Shown piece by piece: positions 54,120-64,000 of a stretch of DNA of 64,000 bases. Both the position numbers and the translations under genes were made by a program. Numbering within the stretch: the stretch's first letter is position 1; the number at the start of each line of letters is the position of its first letter. Under the pieces are notes generated by a model, which searched no databases, was not told the DNA's origin, and saw nothing but the letters and a program-made list of their open reading frames with translations. Origin of the DNA: Rutpela maculata (taxonomy: Eukaryota; Arthropoda; Insecta; Coleoptera; Cerambycidae); assembly GCA_936432065.2 (NCBI GenBank), contig OW386293.2:102879795-102943794 (forward strand). The letters are read 5' to 3'.

Positions 54120-54346
54120 TGGTGAAGGAGCCTCCTTATTCATTGAGGACTTCAGGTTATGCTGGATTTAACCTGCCTATAGAAATTTATTTGAGGAATA
54201 ACCAGGAGCCCAAGAAAATTAGATTTAACTATGATCTTCATCTCCAACCGACGGGCCCACCGATACATATAGTACAAAAAGAGAAGTATGTTTTTCATGC
54301 ACCTTCTGAAGAATTCAAGAGTAAACTATTGAAAGGTGGTGGAATA
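54120..54346 (+). CDS. ear: ear exon 2: C-terminal half of YEATS
   Basis: Acceptor TATTTTCAG|TG completes Val in phase 1. VVKEPPYSLRTSGYAGFNLP, IEIYLRNNQEPKKIRFNYDL and EEFKSKLLKGGG are the family's second half, including the SGYAGF loop that forms part of the acyl-lysine pocket and the conserved PIE.Y..N..EP..... YDL segment. Donor ATA|GTATGT, phase 0. No missing key residue was noticed. The flanking introns are 82 and 54 bp. Confidence 0.93.
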
Positions 54347-54400
54347 GTATGTATAGTAATTTCTATTTCAATAAAATTCTTAATTGCATAAACGTTTTAG

Positions 54401-54647
54401 GTTGGCTTATCGGGTTCTACCCTAGATACTAGTGATAACAAGGTAATTGATGAAAAGAACCAAATGACTAGTAAACCTAAACTTAGTGGTTCCGACATGG
54501 CCAAAAAACACAAAATTAAGCCAGAAGAACCGAGAAACACGGACTTTTTAAATTTGTTTGGTACCCCCATCACAAAAACCACAAGTAAAACTCCCGATCC
54601 CCCAAAACCAAAAGAGATTTCTAAGAGTTCCTCCAAAACAGAAAAAC
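54401..54647 (+). CDS. ear: ear exon 3: linker
   Basis: Acceptor CGTTTTAG|GTT, phase 0. VGLSGSTLDTSDNKVIDEKN leads into a Lys/Pro/Ser-rich linker with DMAKKHKIKPEEPRNTDFLN, LFGTPITKTTSKTPDPPKP and KEISKSSSKTEKR. The FLNLFG.P motif occurs in this part of ENL/AF9 proteins. Donor AAAAC|GTTAGT, phase 1. Confidence 0.88.
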
Positions 54648-54708
54648 GTTAGTATATTATTAATTTTTCCCCCGAATGTACTTACATTAATATTTTTATG
54701 CATTGTAG

Positions 54709-54940
54709 CTGTAGATAAAGATAAAAGTAAAACAAAAAGCCCCCATCACAAGGACAAAGATAAGGAAAAGTCCAAAGATAAGGAAAAGTCGGAAGGTTCA
54801 GATAAGAAAAAAGATGAAAAAAAGAAGTCAAAAGAAGACAGAAATAAAGATAGAGAGAGGAGTAAAGAAAAAAGTTCGAAAAAAGATAAAGAAAAGGACA
54901 AATCTCCATCTTCCAGAGTACGTAGCCCCAGCCCTAAAAG
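54709..54940 (+). CDS. ear: ear exon 4: lysine/serine-rich low-complexity region
   Basis: Acceptor CATTGTAG|CT completes Pro. VDKDKSKTKSPHHKDKDKEK and KKDKEKDKSPSSRVRSPSPK form the charged, disordered region typical of ENL/AF9 proteins, likely carrying nuclear localisation signals. Donor AAAAG|GTAATT, phase 2. A 730-bp intron with a hAT element follows. Confidence 0.88.
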
Positions 54941-54964
54941 GTAATTAAAAATTTAGAATATGAC

Positions 54965-55640
54965 CAGGGCCCGATTTACACTCCGAGGGGCCCTGGACAA
55001 GATACTATAAATACACGCTTATAGTAAAAAATTTTAAGGTCCTAAATGAGACTACACAGCTAGCGTAACAAAATTAACTTATAATGTATAATGAATTAAT
55101 ACCAACAAAATCTTACTTATTACTATGTAACTCTAAATCGGTGAAAATAATAGTATATCATTTTTAATTTTGAAAATGTATGCTCTCCTTGGGCAACGGA
55201 CACATGTGACGTTAAGTAAATCTTAAGTGTTAATATCTACGTTTGGAAAACCAGACAATGTTTCTTTCACACAAAAAGTAGTCTAAACAATTTGTTATGG
55301 GCCCTTCTGGCTTTATCATAGAAAACTAACAGAGTCATGAGAACAGGACAGAACCGACAGTGAAGGTTTCCACCCAAACTTTCCACTCGGACTTATAGGA
55401 ATAATATAAAAATAACAACACTACGTTACTCATATCCATGAGCCATGAGCGTTGTTAAGTGGGACTAGATGAGGAAGTCATGCAGACGCTTTTAAACTAT
55501 TACGTTATCAATTATTTGAAGCATACCTATGATGCGTTATATGATGTTTTTTTAATTAAACTCTTAGCATATCAGTGGGTCCCTTTGAGCAGTGATCCCT
55601 GGGCAGTGGCCGCTGCTGCCCTGCTGTAAATCCGGCACTG
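54965..55640. mobile_element. hAT-type element in ear intron 4
   Basis: Ends CAGGGCCCGATTTACA and TGTAAATCCGGCACTG, with a perfect 8-bp target duplication AATATGAC (54957-54964, 55641-55648). 676 bp, no transposase. It makes up almost the whole intron, leaving about 24 bp on the donor side and 30 bp on the acceptor side. Confidence 0.92.
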
Positions 55641-55670
55641 AATATGACGTGATCTGAATTCTGTTTTTAG

Positions 55671-55950
55671 ATCTCCAAAACGACCTCTGAGTCCTTCACC
55701 TGTAAAACACAGTAGTTCGAAAGAGAAAGATCAATCTAAGGATGAGAAAAAAGAAAAGGATAGAAAGGAAGAGAAGAAAGTTAAGAAAGAAAAGAGAGAG
55801 CACAAGGATAGTAAGCATAAAGACAGGGATAAGGAAAAAGAACACAAAGAACACAAAAGTAGAGATAGTAAAAGTAGTAAAGACTCAAGTAAGGAGAAAG
55901 ATATTAGTCCTAGCCCTGCCCTGGTTGCGGCATCTCAACCCACACAAAAG
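55671..55950 (+). CDS. ear: ear exon 5: lysine/serine-rich region, last exon in window
   Basis: Acceptor CTGTTTTTAG|A completes Arg. SPKRPLSPSPVKHSSSKEKD, then a Lys/Glu/Asp repeat region ending DISPSPALVAASQPTQK. Donor AAAAG|GTGAGT at 55951, phase 0. Together the five exons give 389 codons. The C-terminal ANC1-homology domain that binds AF4, DOT1L and Polycomb partners was not found in 55951-64000, so the gene is partial here. A minus-strand reading of this stretch is not meaningful. Confidence 0.88.
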
Positions 55951-56284
55951 GTGAGTTATCTTATTAGTCAATTAAAAAAGTATTTGGGTAGATAAGTAAT
56001 AGAAGTATCTATTAGAATATGTAATTATCAAAAATCAATTTTATAGAAAAAAATTTATTTTATCACAGTCATGATTATAATTTTTACCGAATTTATATGT
56101 GTATGATAGCTGAAGCGAGTCATTAAATCAAATAGCAAGTATGTGTATATTAGGAAATGGTTGACTGGAAGGAAAAGTACTTAGTCTATATTGCAAAAAC
56201 AATTTGCTAATAAAGGTGCCGATGAGACAGAAAATGTATCATGATTATTACCCAAAATTTTGTACATCACATTTTCTTCTTGAT

Positions 56285-56382
56285 GAAGATTACGCAGATT
56301 TCCTCGCATTTCCTTCAGATTTCTTCTGATTTCCTTATATTTCCTCCAAATTTCCTTGAATTTCCACCGATTTTCTTTAGTT
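56285..56382. repeat. ATTTCCT minisatellite
   Basis: Eight or so short units of the type (C)AGATTTCCTNNN, ATTTCCTTATATTTCCTCC and so on, 10-13 bases each. It lies in the presumed ear intron. Confidence 0.6.
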
Positions 56383-56559
56383 CAGTCATTACTATCGAGA
56401 CAGTTTATCAAGAAATGATATTGAATATGAACAAATGGGTTAAACTTCGATATAAGCAAAGAGACATTCGACACATGGGAAGTAATTAAACTTAAATGAG
56501 TGTAAATATATTTAGTACAGTAAGTGAAGCAGTAAAAATGGTAAAATTCCCGGCCCGAA

Positions 56560-58812
56560 AATACTCCAGTCGAATTAGACATAATAAAAAATTTTGCGTA
56601 CTGCGGACTTTTTTTTGTGGAAGTTGTTTAAGAGGGCATAATAAGCAAGCACAGAAAACTACACCCTGCTACACCATGGGCGTCCCCTATTTTTAGGGGT
56701 TGAAACTTTGAAATTTTACTTATGTGCCCATATCTTTTTCCCTATTGCCCGTAGGGCTCTTTACCAAGTTACACTTTTTGCAGATTCATCCCTCCTCTAC
56801 ATATTATGCATATTACACATTTGCCGTAGGACAAACGGTTTTGGCTGTACGAGGCCGGAAAGGTCGCGCTGTCCGAATTTGGGGGTCTTCTGTACAGGAC
56901 AAACGGCTATTATTTACAATCTACAATACTACACATACTAATGCCCTTAAGGAGGGATGATGATTTGTGAAAAAACTTTCATCAAATACCGCGCGGTTTT
57001 CATGATACGGGATGTGAAAATTTTGAAAACCCCTTTTTTAAAAAAAAAGTGAACCTACTTTTTTCGCTCATTTTTTTTTCATGTATGTACGACCTTAATA
57101 TAAGAAAATTTACGTTGGTTTCATTTTAATACATTCGTTGGTTTAGAAGCTAGACAGCCAAATATGCCAAAAATGGCTATTTTGGTATTGTTGCATTAAA
57201 AAAACCAAAACCAGTATAATTCTGGTAAGTGTTTTTGTTTCGTTTATAGTCCAATTCATTGCGCTTAGAAAATGTGTTTTTGTATTTAAGTAGGATCAAC
57301 ACTTATTGTGTAATAACGATTTATGTCATGTGTTCTCCAGTCTCCTTTCTCACATTTTTCTTTTGCGGCCTTATGGTTCATAGTAGGGCAGAAAGCAATG
57401 TATACTTGAACAGGGCACATATTAGGGTGTTAAAATGGATCTCTTGTTAAAATGCGATAGGACGTACCGTTTTCGAGTAAAACGCACTTGTTTGCAAAAA
57501 ATTATTTCAGATCACACTTTTCATCGACTGACTAGTAAATACTCACCGCTGACTACGAAAAAAAAAAACTATGTGTCGCTTCTTGCTTTTTCTGTTTATG
57601 AGGGACATTGCTAATGAAAAAATGAAGGAACTCGGATGGAATAGGGGGTTCTCACTCCCCTATTTGAAGGTTCACGCTTGTCTCGAATCATCATTGCAAC
57701 TTATTTTGTGTCTATAACAAAATCCGCAGTAATTTTACTTTCCTCGAGAAATAGCTATTATATGTCCATTTCATCGGAAATTGATTTAAAAAAACAAACT
57801 CCTAAGAAATAAAACACCAAAATGTAGAATTTATTTATCAGATCACAATTCAGAACACAATGAAAACTCAAAGCAAACATAACCAAACAAGTGCGTTTTA
57901 CTCGAAAACGGTATGTCCTATCGCATTTTAACAAGAGACCCATTTTAACACCCTATTATGTGCCCTGTTCACATGTATAATGCTTTCTACCCTACTATGA
58001 ACCATAAGGCCGCAAAAAAATTGTGAAAAAGGAGACTGGAGAACACATGACATAAATCGTTATTACGCAATAAGTGTTGATCCTTCTTAAATACAAAAAC
58101 ACATTTTCTATGCGCAATGAATTGGACTTTTAGGATAAACAAAAACACTTGCCAGAATTATACTGGTTTTGGTTTTTTTAATGCAACAATACCAAAATAG
58201 CCATTTTTGGTGTATTTTGCTGTCTAGCTCCTAAACCAACAATTGTATTAAAATGAAACCAACGTAAATGTTCTTATATTAGGGTCATACATGCATGAAA
58301 GAAAAATGAGCGAAAAAAAGTAGGTTCACTTTTTTTTGAAAACAGGGGGTTTTCAAAATTTCAACATCCCGTATCATGAAAACCGCGTGGTATTCGATGA
58401 AAGTTTTTTCACAAATCATCATCTCTCTTTAAGGGCATTAGTATGTGTAGTATTGTAGATTGGAAATAATAGTCGTTTGTCCTGTACAGAAGACCCCCAA
58501 ATTCGGACATCGCGACATTTCCGGCCTCGTAGAGCCAAACCCGTTTGTCCTACGTCAAATGTGTAATATATATTATGTAGAGGAGGGATGAATCTTCAAA
58601 AAGTGTAACTTGGTAAAGAGCCCTACGGGCAATAGGGAAACAGATATGAACACATTAGTAAAATTTCAAAGTTTCCCTAAAAATAGGGGACGCACATGGT
58701 GTAGCAGGGTGTAGTTTTCTGTGCTTGCTTATTATGTCCTCTTAAACAACTTCCATAAAGAAAAGTCCGCAGTACGCAAAATTTTTTATGATGTCTAATT
58801 CGACTGGACTAA
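56560..58812. mobile_element. 2.25-kb near-palindromic element (arms about 925 bp)
   Basis: The left arm (56566 to about 57490) reappears inverted at about 57885 to 58808: CCAGTCGAATTAGACAT at the left end and ATGTCTAATTCGACTGG at the right. Shared interior landmarks include GTGTAGCAGGGTGTAGTTTT (inverse) and CTGTACAGGACAAACG. The spacer is about 395 bp. ACT flanks both ends, a possible 3-bp target duplication. No transposase recognised. It lies in the presumed ear intron. Confidence 0.8.
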
Positions 58813-58904
58813 AACGATTAAAGGCATTTCCTTAATTTTTTATGCAATATGCTTTATAAAATATGTACATCAAAATCTATATTGTCGCATTACCTGCTTT
58901 TTAT

Positions 58905-59300
58905 TTTTAATTGTGGAAACCTAAACATTCAAAAATTAATAACTTTTCTAATTTTCCGAATAAACTACGAAAATCCATATACTTATGTTTTTGAGGTCGT
59001 TGAATATGACTGTGAGGTCAAAACTTATGAGACGAAAATATTAAGGGTTGAAATCACCCTTAAATACTGAAAAACTAATGTCTTTTAATTTTACGAATAA
59101 AATCGCTTATGTTTTTGAGGTCGCTGAATATGATTATGAGGTCAAAACATAGGAAGCACGAAAATCGTAAGGATTGAAACCACCCTTAACTACTGGAAAA
59201 TTAATAATTCTTCTAAATTAACAAGAATCCATATACTTATGTTTTTTAGATCGCTGAATATGATTACGAGATCTAAATTTATTTAAAAAATGGTGGATTA
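58905..59300. repeat. Tandem repeat, about 127-bp period, three copies
   Basis: CTTATGTTTTTGAGGTCG occurs at about 58982, 59108 and 59236 (last copy TTTTTAGATCG), each followed by CTGAATATGA.T..GAG.TC. The copies are diverged. Confidence 0.7.
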
Positions 59301-59544
59301 AAAATGGTCACAAAAGAGTATAGTAATATGTCTAATTTTATTAAAAATAAAGATTGTTATAAACGAATCAAATTAATACAATTAAGTAAACTAATTAAAT
59401 AACATTTTTAATCTGCACTCTAAACATACTAAAGTGCAATGCATCACGCTTTTTCTGGGTATTCTTCGAAAAATAGATGGATATTGCTCGTTTCTCTACC
59501 TATTATAGACATTTAAAATGCGTGTGCAAACTGAAAACTTTGAA

Positions 59545-59840
59545 CATTATTTCCAACTGTCATATCTCTGGAACAGTTTGTCGTAGGAAAAGAAAAATAA
59601 AAACCCAAACTCTTCGTTTTTTTTATAAGTTTCATTTCATTCTTATATCATGTTTTTATCAATCTTACAGTTTTTGAGATATTTCAATTTTAAATACATA
59701 ATTTTCTTGCGTATGCGTTCAAGTGCCATCTTTAAACCTTTATACCTCTGGAACAGTTTGTCGTAGGAAAATTTAAAAAAAACGAACTATTCGTTTTTTA
59801 TATGCTTCATTTTTGTACCCTTACCATTTTTTATAAAAAA
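59545..59840. repeat. Tandem repeat, about 180-bp period, two copies
   Basis: CTCTGGAACAGTTTGTCGTA recurs at about 59567 and 59747, followed each time by an A-rich stretch, TTCGTTTTTT and CTTCATTT. The style resembles the 28.7-kb foldback interior. Confidence 0.65.
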
Positions 59841-60999
59841 ATATTTTCTGAGCAATTTCCAAAAGAATCGGATTTTTTCCAAAATATGAAAATTTTCATT
59901 ATTGAAAATGGGTACAGAATGAAAAATAGTAGTAGTACAAAGCTTTATTGGAAATTTCAATTGGCTAACGATCTCAGTCTTCCAGCCTAAATGAAAAATA
60001 ATTATTTTCAAAATTCTAAAAAATTTGAGCATGTTAGTAATAGCATTAACAATGTCTAGAAGGATTTTTAAAAATTTTGAATTAATAAGAAATTAGAGCA
60101 ATGAGACTAAAAAAATATCGCCTAAATTTTTAAATGCGCTACTTTTTTGTTAGCAACTTTTTTAGTTTTCATTATGAAAGGTTGTAATATGTCTCACTCA
60201 AAAGAAAATTTTAATACCTTTAATTTTCACAAGAATAAAAATTTTTTCTCATACTTGTAGATTATGAGTAATTTTAGATTTTAACTTCGTATATATTTTC
60301 TGAACGTTTCGGCGCCATTTTGAAAATGCCATATTTCCAAAACTAAACATCGGAGGAAAAAACCTTGGCATTTTTGTATTAAATTCCACATTTTTCGAGT
60401 AATTTAAAAAAGACTTCTAGGAATACTGATTTTAGGAGGTGAAAATTGCAATTTTAAGTTCCCAATATTTCGAAAAATATGCATTTTAGCAAAAAAGTGT
60501 ATAATTTGATTCTCTATCACATTATGTGTGTTTTTTGTTTTTTTTTGAGACAATCAAGACAGGGTGGGAACTACCCCTAATCAAAAAGTAGGAAAAATGA
60601 CAATATAGATTCTTATGTACATACTTTATGAAACATGAAGAAAAAAATTTGGAAACTCATTACATCGTTTTCGGGTTGGGATTTAAAAGCTTCACTTACT
60701 GTACTAATTAGAAATTTTAAGAAAACATAACGAAATATTATAATACAGTCTGTGGAGCAAGAAAATAATAATAATAATTCCTACAAGATTTCTTTATACT
60801 AGTAAACTAGGAGTAAATTTACTTCCGCAGACAGCATAAGCTACACGCCAACACTCATATTGGATGTATCACCAGGTCCAGTCGTGGTGCGGCGTTCAAT
60901 TGGATCCTCGAAAATGGGACTGAAAGGAAAGAACCGGCAACGTTTATCTGATTGCCATCACAGAAGATTCTGCTCTTTCAACGTGGTTACTTCTCATAC

Positions 61000-61610
61000 T
61001 ATGTAATAATACCGTTACCGAACCGAAACCATATCCGAAAACCTGAATAAGAGTTTCTGGTAAACCGAAACCAAAATTGAAAACCGTAATGAAAGTTTCT
61101 AGTAAACCGAAACCAAATCCCAAACCAAAATTAAAATTCTTAGGAAATCGGAACCTAAAGTATGATAAGTTGCGTATATGAATTTGCCCATATTTGAATT
61201 GTGAATAAAGTACAAAAAATACGGTTGAAATTAAAGATTCAAATCTTTAAACCGTGATGTAGAAATACCAAACTAAATGATGAAAACCATATCTAAATCG
61301 ATTTGTCCATTATAATGATTATAGAAGGTAAAAAACATGTTCAGAGACCGAAACCGAAGAGAAACCGTAACCAAAAACCGCACCGTAATTACTAATTTTT
61401 TCTAACCGAAACCGAATTGTCACTATCCCGAAAACCGAAACTGTAACCGAAAACCGAATTGTCACTGCCTTGAAAACCAAAACCATAACTGAAAACCAAA
61501 TTGTCCCTGCATTGAAAACTGAAAACATAACCGAAAACCGAAAATGGTGTACGTTAGGTAACCGTAGCCGAAACTGAACCGAAATAAATTTCGGTCTCGG
61601 TCCCTGGGAA
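61000..61610. repeat. CCGAAA-rich minisatellite array
   Basis: Dozens of AACCGAAACC-type words (CCGAAA, ACCGTAA, CCGAAAACCG), densest at 61340-61580, with a longer unit AACCGAATTGTCACTG repeated about three times. It ends at TTTCGGTCTCGGTCCCTG, which looks like a hAT terminus, but no matching left end was found. Confidence 0.75.
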
Positions 61611-62287
61611 ACGACATATCAGACTCCAAACGATACTTCCGATGTGAAAACTAGGAAAATATGTCTACTTTAGTATTTGGACGACATGCTGCACGTAGAA
61701 ACAATAATGTCTGAGACAAGCCAAGATGATGTCGAAGAAGACTTTGCGGTGAAGAAAGTATGATTGAGTTTGACACTATTTATGAAGAGAAGATCGAATT
61801 CAAGCCAGCCTGAACCATCGAAGACACGCAACATACATTAATAGATCGATCTTTTGCAGTTGTGGATTATGCCTACAGGGAAAACACCTTTAAAAAAGCC
61901 CGCCAGGGACTCCAGGGTGGTGGTGTGTAAATGAGTCACCTCATTCAAAGAAGAATTAAAGAAAAGAATTAAAAAAAATATTTCATGCAAGTATTTACCT
62001 CCATTTTTAAGAATAATTGATTAAATGCGATAAATTATTCACGTACTGAAAGACATTAGTAGGTGACCTTAAGAATTTATGGGAACAACATTTTATGACG
62101 ATGATGCGACTATATTCTTAGTCAGTTATAATCCGGTGATTTTAGCTTAAAAAATAACGATTTCTCGGAAAGTTTTGGAACTAGCCAAAAATTAGTCTAC
62201 CCCCTACAGAATTTCCTCAAGAATTCGAAAAAAATAGTGTTGACCACTGAAAATGGCGGCTTTAATTGTTATTTAACTTTTGTACAT
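61611..62287. other. No feature recognised
   Basis: Mixed sequence between the CCGAAA array and the LINE. No domain-bearing frame on either strand and no clear repeat. Confidence 0.4.
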
Positions 62288-64000
62288 TTATATACAGTGT
62301 AGAATATTGTCACAAAATTGTTAATAAAATAGAACATTTCAGGTTTAACAGTAGTTAAAAACGAAAAAATAATAAAATTTAGTATAAAACAGCAAAAATA
62401 CAATTCAATACAAAAATACAAACGTACAATTAATCATAAGACAAAATTGTCACAATTTAAAAATTCACCAATAGAGTAAAAACTATGTTTTTGCAGCATA
62501 TTACGAACACCCGATTTAAATAAATTAAAAGTAGGTAAGGACTTCAAAGAGGTTGGTAATTTATTGAATATCTTAACGGCCATGATCAACGGCCCATTTG
62601 CTGATATAGACAAACTATGTCTCGGTATTTCTATATTAAGTGTAGGTCTAAAATTGTAGGGCGGATTTAGGTCTCTGGTAAGTGTAAACTGATCAGGATG
62701 TGACTTAACATAGCAAACGCAATTTAGGATGTATATACTCGTTATAGTTAGGAGGTTTAGTTGCTTAAATAGGTCTCTGCAGGAGTATCTAAAGCTTTTG
62801 AATGTCATTGTGCTTAGGGTTCTTTTTTGGAGGATTAAAACTTCATTAACTCTTGTACAATTTCCCCAACATAAGATACCGTAGTTCAAAGTGGAGTAGA
62901 CATAAGCATAATAATATGTTATTAAAACGTCAGTTGAAACATAAGACATAAGACAAAGCAAGAAGTTGATAATTTCTTCAGTATGACATCAATCTGGTTA
63001 GTCCACGATAAATGCGAGTCTATACATAAGCCAAGAAATTTAACTTGTGAGCTCTGTTGAATACTCTTACTGTTTATTTTTACTAATATACTATCATACA
63101 ATTTTCTTGGAGTGAACAGTATGAGATCAGTTTTGAGATCATTAAGGATATACCCTATATACCGACAGTGATTTATCATAATATGAATAACATCGTTTGC
63201 AGTGTTACTCAGATCATTAAAATTGTCCGAACTCGCAGCTATTAACGCATCATCTGCAAAGAAATACAAAACCACCTGGGAAATAAGAGAAGATATCATT
63301 AATGAAAGTAATAAATAAGAGGGGGCCCAATATGCTCCCCTACTTGGATTGCTTTGGGCAGTGACTTGTAAGTGATATTATTAGTTCTCAAAATAACTTC
63401 TTGGCTCCGACCTTGTAAATAAGAGGAGAGCCAAAGTAGGGTGGGTCCACGTATGCCATAATTATAAAGTTTGTTCAATAGTAAATCAGTGTTGACCATG
63501 TCAAACGCACATTTTAGATCAAATTGAATACACGCTATTTTGTTTTTGCATTCAAAATTTTGCAGAATATAATTGTAGACTGCCAAAATCGCGTCCTGAG
63601 TCGATAATTTGCTCCTAAAACCGAATTGATTAATTGACAAGATTTTCTGTTTCCAGGAATTTTGAAAGCCAAATATGAAAGGCATTTTCATATAATTTAG
63701 AGAGAGCTGAGAGTAGGGTAATTCCTCTATAGTTCGAGATCTGTGATATATCACCTTTTTTGTAGATTGGGACAATAAGCGTTTTTTTTAAAGTGTTGGA
63801 AACATACCGTCCTGGAATGAAAAATTAATAAGCGAGGTAAAACAATTAGTGATGTGATCAGCGACTTTGATTAGAAGCGAACAGGGTATCTCATCATAAC
63901 CTGCAGAATGTTTGTTGGATATTTTCGTTAATATTGAATGAACTTCATGAGCTGTAATAGGAAATAATAAGAAGAATGTCTTTTCACGAATTTCAGAGAC
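62288..64000 (-). mobile_element. Decayed LINE, antisense to ear, cut by window edge
   Basis: Minus-strand RT pieces in order from the right: an N-terminal part beyond 63775, then SINQFGFRSKLSTQDAILAV and IQFDLKCAFDMVNTDLLLNK (block A), QVGEHIGPPLIYYF (block B, altered), then FADDALIAAS and KFLGLCIDSHLSW (62922-63299), and ILQKRTLSTM...FNKLPTSLKS (62434-62961). At least two frameshifts. 3' UTR to about 62288. It extends beyond 64000. Confidence 0.83.
62434..63775 (-). pseudogene. Reverse transcriptase pseudogene of the antisense LINE
   Basis: Block A Asp residues (FDLKCAFD) and block C FADD are kept. In block B the usual PQGS.LGPLLF is changed to QVGEHIGPPLIYYF, suggesting mutation and frame loss near 63300-63340. 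The pieces overlap in different frames, so no full-length protein is possible. Confidence 0.82.

Noticed and set aside
56496..56960. Frames of 66-78 codons on the left arm of the big palindrome
   Set aside because: Low-quality chance frames; the same sequence in the right arm does not preserve them.
59477..60032. Short frames in the 59.5-60.0 kb repeats
   Set aside because: They follow tandem repeat units and contain no domain.

Overview
This window is nuclear DNA from an insect with an AT-rich, transposon-dense genome. The evidence is spliced genes with GT-AG introns, an arthropod-type CP190 insulator gene, and decayed LINEs, MITEs and DNA transposons. The order cannot be fixed from the sequence; a beetle or another holometabolous insect would fit.

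Only two host genes are visible. (1) Cp190, on the minus strand, runs from the ATG at 51628 to the stop at 12439. Ten coding exons join in phase into about 1246 codons: an N-terminal BTB domain, a Ser/Pro-rich linker, five C2H2-like fingers, and a long acidic tail ending in Glu/Asp-rich sequence. (2) ear (the ENL/AF9 homologue), on the plus strand, starts at 53858 with a YEATS domain split over two exons, followed by Lys/Ser-rich linker exons up to 55950. Its C-terminal end is not found and probably lies beyond the window. The two genes are divergent and about 2.2 kb apart, with a CTCF-like motif near the Cp190 end.

Most of the remainder is mobile DNA. 1-11 kb: a LINE fragment carrying a hAT MITE, then a 4.6-kb element with its own terminal inverted repeats (TIRs) and many AACGTT motifs, which hosts a pogo/Tigger derivative and several MITEs. 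12.8-17.5 kb (Cp190 intron 9): LINE scraps, a four-arm foldback and a Penelope-like fragment. 19.4-27.3 kb (intron 5): Harbinger and TA-type MITEs, a Tc1/mariner pseudogene, a LINE, and a hAT nested in a larger inverted repeat. 27.7-31.2 kb (intron 4): a long foldback with a perfect 160-bp tandem duplication. 32.4-50.6 kb (intron 2, 18.3 kb): a plus-strand LINE interrupted by a minus-strand LINE with an intact 947-codon ORF2, a piggyBac-like MITE and a Russian-doll stack of hAT elements; then a second plus-strand LINE interrupted by a TTAA-flanked insertion and by a TA-flanked element built of tandem and inverted units. 56-64 kb (probable ear intron): a 2.25-kb near-palindrome, tandem repeats, a CCGAAA-rich array and an antisense LINE.

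Both host genes are chromatin regulators: CP190 is an insulator and boundary cofactor, and ENL/AF9 proteins read acylated histones within elongation complexes. Despite heavy insertion load in the introns, all Cp190 exons and the visible ear exons keep open frames and matching phases, so both look functional. Target-site duplications were read by eye. Family assignments of TEs are by motif and TIR, not by database search.
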